A stretch of 64,000 bases of DNA from Globicephala melas (taxonomy: Eukaryota; Chordata; Mammalia; Artiodactyla; Delphinidae). Below the pieces are notes generated by a model. The model searched no databases, was not told the DNA's origin, and saw only the letters and a program-made list of their open reading frames with translations. How positions within the stretch are numbered: position 1 is the stretch's first letter; every line of letters begins with the position of its first letter. Location: the NCBI RefSeq assembly GCF_963455315.2, contig NC_083314.1, positions 26,084,013 through 26,148,012 on the forward strand, in the 5' to 3' direction. A program made the position numbers and the translations under genes. Below are positions 58,171 to 64,000 of the stretch, one piece after another.

Positions 58171-59089
58171 GGGAAGGCAGGCGGGGTGAAGTAAAAAAAA
58201 GGCCCGCGACACGCGTTTTTGAATGTTAGGTAGTGTTCCATGTATACTGCACCCTAGGACTGCGACTTAGCGTGAAATCTGCGTGTTGGAGACAGCAGTC
58301 GTCTGGTGTGAGATGGGGCTTGACCGCTTTCTCAGCCCTCTAAGTCAATACAATTCCTTTTCCCGTCTTTTTTTTTCTATGCACCGTAAGGAAAATGTCC
58401 CTGTCAAAGCCATAATTATGCCTCCTTTGTTTATGTACCTTTATATTTCAAAGTATATTCCTGGGAAAATGTTCAAGCTTTAGAGTGTGTCATTGTGCAG
58501 AGTCATGCTGCTGTGCACACAGTAAGGGCTGGATAAGGTTCGCGGTGATTGTTTGCTATCAGCTGTCAGTGAGGTGTTTTCTTATTCCTTATGCTTTCAT
58601 GATCATTTAATACCTTTCTACAGACCCAGTAAAACACAATTTACGACCTACGTGTGATTTTTTTAAAAAAAAATAAGTGACTTTGGGGGAGATACTGCTC
58701 TAATATTAATTAGGAAGTAGAATAAATGTCACCCCGCCCACGATATCCTGCCAGTTTGGGTTTCTTACCTGGAAATCTTGCGCTAACTATGCTTTGAACT
58801 CTTGGTCTGGAAGGTAATATTTAAGGCAGTAATATTCCATAAAGGAGTGAGGAATTCTCTTGAAGTAATTCCTAATCATGTTGTAAAGGAAGGAGAACTG
58901 GAAAGTACCAGGGCCATCCTACTTTATTTTTTATTGTGACTTTGAAAAATTGCTAGGGTAAACTTAGGGTCCATTTCATTTGTCTTTGAAAACTATTTTC
59001 ATACATTATTTCTTTATATTAAAATTTTTAATTTCACAAAAATGGCATGTTTGATTATTTTTTAGTTTCATATTTTATAGAGTGAAAAG
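58171..59089. other. Unique AT-rich sequence
   Basis: No gene or confident repeat. Confidence 0.4.
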
Positions 59090-60600
59090 TAAAAATCTTT
59101 TTCACTTTAACCCCTTTTTTCTCCCCTATTTAAAGTAAACACAACTAACAGTTTAATACGACGTTTTCCAAACTGTTTTCTTTTTTCTCTTCTTTTTAAT
59201 TAAAACAACCCTGGAATATAGGCTAAAAAGTAAAAGTCTCTTTATACCATACCTGCCCCCATACGAGTGTGTCTGTATATGACACATATCTAAATGGCTA
59301 TAGTATGTAATTTGCATTCAACAATTTACTTTTTACCATTTAACACTATGTTATGGAAAAATTTTCATGTAATTATCTAAAGATTTACTCATTCATTTTA
59401 ATGGCTGCTCAGCAATCCTTTAATCATTTTCCTTCTGATTGACCTAGAAAGTTTCATTTTTTTTCACTAGTCCAAGAAATGCTTCAATGAGCATTTTTAT
59501 GCATATATCTTTGTGCACAGGTTCAAGTATTTCTGTAGGATAGATTTCTGGAAATGGCCTGATTCAAAGGGGTATGTGCATTAAAAATTTTAATACATAC
59601 TGCTAAATGGCCTTCCAAAACTACTGCCAATTTACATTCCCCATTATAACAATGTATGAGAATGCTTGTTTCCTCACATTTTTAACACTGCATAATATCA
59701 TATTTAAAAATTTTTGTGTATCTGATGGGTGAAAAATGGTGTCTTGATTGCTTTTAAACTTTCCTGATTACTAGTATGGCTGAACATTCTTTCAGATGTT
59801 TATTAGTCATTCTTTTCCTAAAAATTTCCTAAAACTTTACTTACTTATTAACTTTGTTTATGGAGTCTTTCATTTTACAAACAACTTTCTATTTTGTTTT
59901 ATTATATTTTTTTATGGAGTCCAATATGTCAGTGTTTTCTTTTATGGCTTTTGATCTTGTGTCTTCCTGAGGCCTTAAGGGCTTCTTGACTCCCATAATA
60001 AAAAAAATATTTGAAAATAATTGTCATATGCTTTCTCATTAATAATTTTGATTATCTCTTTTCCTATTTCTTAAAAGACCAACTTTTGGTATTATTGACC
60101 GAGGCTATTTTTTTCTATTTCATTTTATATTTTACATTTATTTCTATTAATGTGGTATCTATTTTGTTGTCTTTTTTCTATCTTTTTGAGTCGACTACTT
60201 AAGTTCACATATTCTCCATCTTTCTTGATTTGTAGCAAATGTATTTAAGGCTGTAAAATTTCCTCTGAGAATCATTTTATCATATGTTGTCACAGATTTT
60301 TGACAGGTAATATTCCTATCACCATTCTTTTCTAAATTTTCTATAATTTCAGCTTTTCTTTCTTTTCAAGTAAATAAATTTGGATATGCTTTTGGTATTA
60401 ATTTTTAGGTGTTCTGTTTTACACTGTGGCCCATGTATTTCTACTCTTCGGGAATTTTTTTATTTGTGTGTGTGTGTGTACTACCTAAGAGATCATTTTG
60501 TACATGTTCCATATGCTTTTGAAAAGAATGCATTCTCTATATTAGCATTGTTAAGCTTATTCATTATAGTACTATATTGTATACATTATAAATATATAAA
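59090..60600 (-). mobile_element. Old L1 copy, reversed
   Basis: 59560-59830 (CTGCTAAATGGCCTTCC, GATGGGTGAAAAATGGTGTC, GTATGGCTGAACATTC) and 60010-60430 (TTGTAGCAAATGTATTTAAGG, ACACTGTGGCCCATGTATT) are reversed ORF2-region and 3' L1 sequences, heavily decayed. Confidence 0.6.
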
Positions 60601-60649
60601 ATATATAACTATATGATAATCACATAAATTAAGTTTATTAATTGCCATT

Positions 60650-61180
60650 CAGCTGTCTTTTCGCATGGTAAGAGTTGTTTCATTGCAAGCAACAGACTGA
60701 CTGTAGTTAGCTTAAAGAAGAAAGAAATTTATTGGGAAGACGTGGAGAAGCTCAATGAACTGATAAAGAGTTTAAGAGTCAGGTCTTTAAAAGGACAACA
60801 TCCAGGACAGTCCCAGGGGTCTTGATAGCAAGAACTAAAGGAGTGGCTTTCCAGGATGACAGTGATGGCCTGTTCAGTCTTATTTCTACTATCGTGCTTT
60901 GCTTTTCAACCATGCTGTCTGCTGCAAGACTCCCTGTTTGTCTGGTATTGGATGCAGATGCCCCGAATGAGTGGGTAGTTTAGCACAGTGGGTTGAGTTG
61001 GGGCCAGAAAATCTCTTCTTTAAGAGTTCCTTCTCTCACGGTGGCTGTAAATCCCCTGGCACACGGCGCAGAGTGCCTGCTTTCGTCCTCTCATCTGGGA
61101 GAGAGTGTCTGGTGTCAGTAATCCCACACTAGAAAGCTAATAGTTATCTGTAGGCAGCAGGATGGTGAGGGGTGAAATGG
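60650..61180 (+). repeat. Ancient interspersed repeat, family unresolved
   Basis: GCAAGCAACAGACTGACTG, TAGCTTAAAGAAGAAAGAAATTTATTGG and the following text recall a common old mammalian repeat opening, but I cannot name the family. Confidence 0.35.
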
Positions 61181-62719
61181 TTGTATCGTTCTGGGGATTT
61201 GGTGGGGCTGTGCTGGCAAACCCACTTTTCGAGGTTCTCTCTTAAGCTTGTGTGGGGTTGTGTTTTAATCAGGAATATTGTGTTTAATAATCAGTCTGAT
61301 TGCATCTTCTCTGTATCGTTCAGAAGTTCCTAACTGTCCTGGTCTGCTGCTGGTGCATTATCCTGTCTTTCCAGCAGAAGTATCAATTTATTTTTATTTT
61401 TATATTCCTTTTCTCATTTCGATAGGTTTTGGAGGAAAGGGTGATAAAAAATTGGGTTCAATCAGCCCTCTGTAACCAGAAGTCTGAATTTTCCTGCTCT
61501 TCTTTCCTATTCGTGTGTGTCCTGTGTCCATGCGGGTGTGCACATGAGCATGTGTTTAAGTCTAATGGTACTATACGACTTGTAAAGAAAACCAGCTGTT
61601 TTCCACCACACTTCTCTTCGTTCTGAAGTTCTGCACCCCACAGGCAATGACTTTTATCTCTTTTGGCCCATTCTTCTGGTAGTTTACTTTCATATTTCTA
61701 AGTAAAATGCTCATTCTCCTATTTCTTAATTTTTCAATTTTAGGCATTATCTATTGATAATGAAAATTTATCTCTTTTCTACTCCTTTCCCTTCCCCTCA
61801 TCCTCTCAGTATGGTTGTGTCACATTTTAAGAAACTAAATACCCATTCAGCATGTACATTATTATGGCAGTGAAAATGGTCATAGCTGAGCCGTGTGGGG
61901 TACTATGATTTCATTTCTTTTCTTGTAAAATTTAAAATTTTTCCTGGAGTTAATAATTGCTTTGTTTGCTAAATTTTGTTAAAGCTAGCTCTTATTGACT
62001 CTTCCTTCCTTCCTTTTCTTTTCTTTTCCTTTTCCATAAGAGATTATCTAAATTTTAGCATATAATACTCATTTGGCTCATGGGACATTTGGCTGTTGGG
62101 ACAAATGAGTATTACATGCTCTTTTTTTCCCCCTTACTAGCTCTAAAGAGCCAACTGTAGACATCTCTTGCCAACTCTGTGTTCAATGACTTTATCCTGG
62201 TAACTTAAATTTGGCTATGGTGGAAGTATTTATGCCATACAAGTCAACAAATGCTACAAATCAGTGCTTCTTTCTTTTTTTTTTTTCCTTTTCAAACAGG
62301 TGGTTTACCAATATACCACTGAATGCACCTGTCATTGATTTTTCTCTCAAAATTCTCCTACAGAGTCATAAAACTCTCCACAATATAGTAAAAAACATTG
62401 TATGATCTGCCTGTCCTTTTTTTTTTTTAAAGACATCTCTCCTGGAGCTTGTCTCCTCTTGGTCCAGTCTGTTATGGTTGCTGTCTAAGACTGATTCCCA
62501 GACATCATCCTGGGGTTTCTCATCACCTCATGCCTATGCCAACTCACCTGCTTCCTCAATTCCTCATCTTCCTCTTTCCTGGCTTACTCCCTCATTTCAG
62601 AGGAGTACATCCTCCAGTGGCTTCCTGGAAAAAGTTTACATAGAAGGTAAATATTTTGAGATCATCATGCCTAAACATTTTTTTTTTGACAGCTTTGATA
62701 TTTGGTTAAAGTTGCATTT
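61181..62719. other. Unique AT-rich sequence
   Basis: No gene seen. A perfect 12-bp inverted repeat lies at 62064-62113. Confidence 0.4.
62064..62113. repeat. 12-bp inverted repeat
   Basis: AATACTCATTTG (62064-62075) and CAAATGAGTATT (62102-62113) are perfect complements around a 26-nt spacer. Confidence 0.85.
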
Positions 62720-63085
62720 CTAGAATTATTATTCCTCCTAGAAATAAAGCAATCTCCTATATAATCATAATGCCATTATCACACCTAAGAAAATTAGCAA
62801 CAATTTCATAATTCATCTAGAATGTACTACATATTCAAAGTTCCCCAATTTTTCAAGAAACTTCCCCAGTTGTACATTGTTTTTATTTTTGTTTTCAAAG
62901 AAGGATCCAACACTGCGTTTGGTATTATGTCTCTTTAATCTCTCTTAGTCTAGGACTGTCTCCCTATCTTATCTCTTTTATGCCATTGACTTTTTAGAAA
63001 TTCTGAGACAGTTATTTTGTAGACTGTCCCACGTTCTGGATTGTCTCGGTGTCATTTAACTTGTCTATCCCCTTTGTTTTCTATA
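62720..63085 (-). repeat. Ancient LINE-like remnant
   Basis: GATCCAACACTGCGTTTGG, TTATGTCTCTTTAATCTCTC, CAGTTATTTTGTAGACTGTCCC follow a known old L1/LINE 3' order in reverse. Family call is tentative. Confidence 0.4.
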
Positions 63086-63099
63086 AAATAGAAGTTTAG

Positions 63100-63780
63100 T
63101 CTAGGGCTGCACTGTTCAATGTGGTAGCCACTAGCCACATGTGGTTATTGAGCACCCGAAATGTGGCTAATGCAACTGAGGAACTGGATTTTAAAATTTA
63201 ATTTGAATTAATTTGAATTTAAATTTAAAAGCTCAGGGACTTCCCTGGCAGTCCAGTGGTTGAGACTCTGCACTTCCAATGCAGGGGGCATGGGTTTGAT
63301 CCCTGGTCGGGGAACTGGGATCCCACATGCCACGTGGCCAAAAACTAAATTAATTAATTAAAAAAAATAAATTTAAAAGCTCATTCAATTTCATTAGTGG
63401 AAAAATTTTAAGTAGGTTTGGAAGAACTTGGGTATGCAGATCTACTGCTTCAACTGTAAATTTTATGAAATCTAAATACAGATCAAGTATTTCCAATGAA
63501 AATTTAGTATCTGAACTGAAATGTGCTTTAAGTGTAAAAATACACACTGCATTTTGAAGACTCCGTACCAGAAAAGAATGTAAAATGTTAATATTTTTAA
63601 TATTGATTACATGTTGAAATACTAATATTTTGGATGTGTTGGGCTAAAGTATATTATTATATTAATTTCACCTGTGGGTTTTGGTGTTGTTTTTACTTTT
63701 TAAATGTGGCTACTAAAAATTTTAATATTACATATATAGCTCACATTATATTTTTAATGACATGTGCTAGTCTAGAAGCT
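63100..63780. repeat. Ancient DNA transposon split by a SINE
   Basis: 63100-63236 (CTGCACTGTTCAATGTGGTAGC, AGCCACATGTGG) and 63370-63780 (GTAAAAATACACACTGCATTTTGAAG, TGTGGCTACTAAAAATTTTAAT) are two halves of a palindromic-ended old element. The SINE at 63237-63369 divides them. Confidence 0.5.
63237..63369 (+). mobile_element. Short tRNA-derived SINE
   Basis: GGGACTTCCCTGGCAGTCCA head, GGTTTGATCCCTGGTCGGGG and a TTAATTAATTAAAA tail. Target-site duplication AATTTAAAAGCTCA on both sides. Confidence 0.9.
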
Positions 63781-63835
63781 TGATTAAATTCAGGTTAAAC
63801 ATTCTTTGCAAGAATACTTCTAGATGTTGTTGTAT

Positions 63836-63960
63836 ATTTCTTTTTTTTTTCTTTTGGCCTCATGACTTGCAGGATCTCAATTCCCTGACCAGGAATTGAA
63901 CTTTGGCCATGGCAGTGAAAGCCCGGAATCCTAACCACTAGGCCACCAGGGAGCTCCCTG
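63836..63960 (-). mobile_element. Short tRNA-derived SINE
   Basis: Reversed copy with a T-tract at 63840-63850, GGAATTGAACTTTGGCC and the GGCCACCAGGGAGCTCCC end. Flanked by TGTTGTATATTTC / TGTTTTGTATTTC duplications. Confidence 0.88.
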
Positions 63961-64000
63961 TTGTTTTGTATTTCAAATTGCATCGTATCAGGAGGCACAT

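Noticed and set aside
57487..58212. 241-codon minus-strand and overlapping plus-strand open frames in the COX20 CpG island
   Set aside because: High GC lowers stop frequency. Composition is Arg/Pro/Ala-rich with no domain or splice support.

Overview
This is a stretch of mammalian nuclear DNA. The short, near-identical tRNA-derived SINEs ending in the typical CCAGGGAAGTCCC box (for example at 182-387 and 14976-15186), together with artiodactyl-type L1 3' ends and no visible BovB element, point to a cetacean, probably a toothed whale. That species call is an inference from repeat types.

Two protein-coding genes are supported, and both can be read intact exon by exon. HNRNPU (scaffold attachment factor A) lies on the plus strand with its ATG at 32828 and stop at 41407. 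Its 14 coding exons join into an open 825-codon frame carrying SAP, acidic, SPRY, P-loop and RGG regions. COX20 (cytochrome c oxidase assembly factor) lies on the minus strand from 57372 down to 51419. Its four coding exons give 120 residues with two membrane segments. The genes converge tail to tail, as I recall them doing in human 1q44. Each starts in a CpG island (about 32440-34080 and 57230-58170).

Layout. 1-30190 is gene-free and dense in repeats: tRNA SINEs, L1 fragments of several ages, L2, MIR, MER5A and LTR-like remnants, many nested with visible target-site duplications. 30190-32440 is unique flank upstream of HNRNPU. 32440-42480 is HNRNPU. 42480-51300 is AT-rich, almost repeat-free sequence between the two 3' ends. 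51290-57500 is COX20, with a 5 kb first intron. 58170-64000 is AT-rich DNA with old L1 and DNA-transposon debris and two SINEs at the far end.

The two genes do not form a pathway: one is a nuclear RNA and chromatin scaffold protein, the other a mitochondrial inner-membrane chaperone for COX2. I see no undescribed system. The most interesting points are two in-frame GC-AG introns in HNRNPU, a candidate stop-containing cassette exon in its intron 3, the conserved alternative donor in exon 1, an overlapping upstream ORF in COX20, and several unusual insertion scars in the repeat-rich flank.
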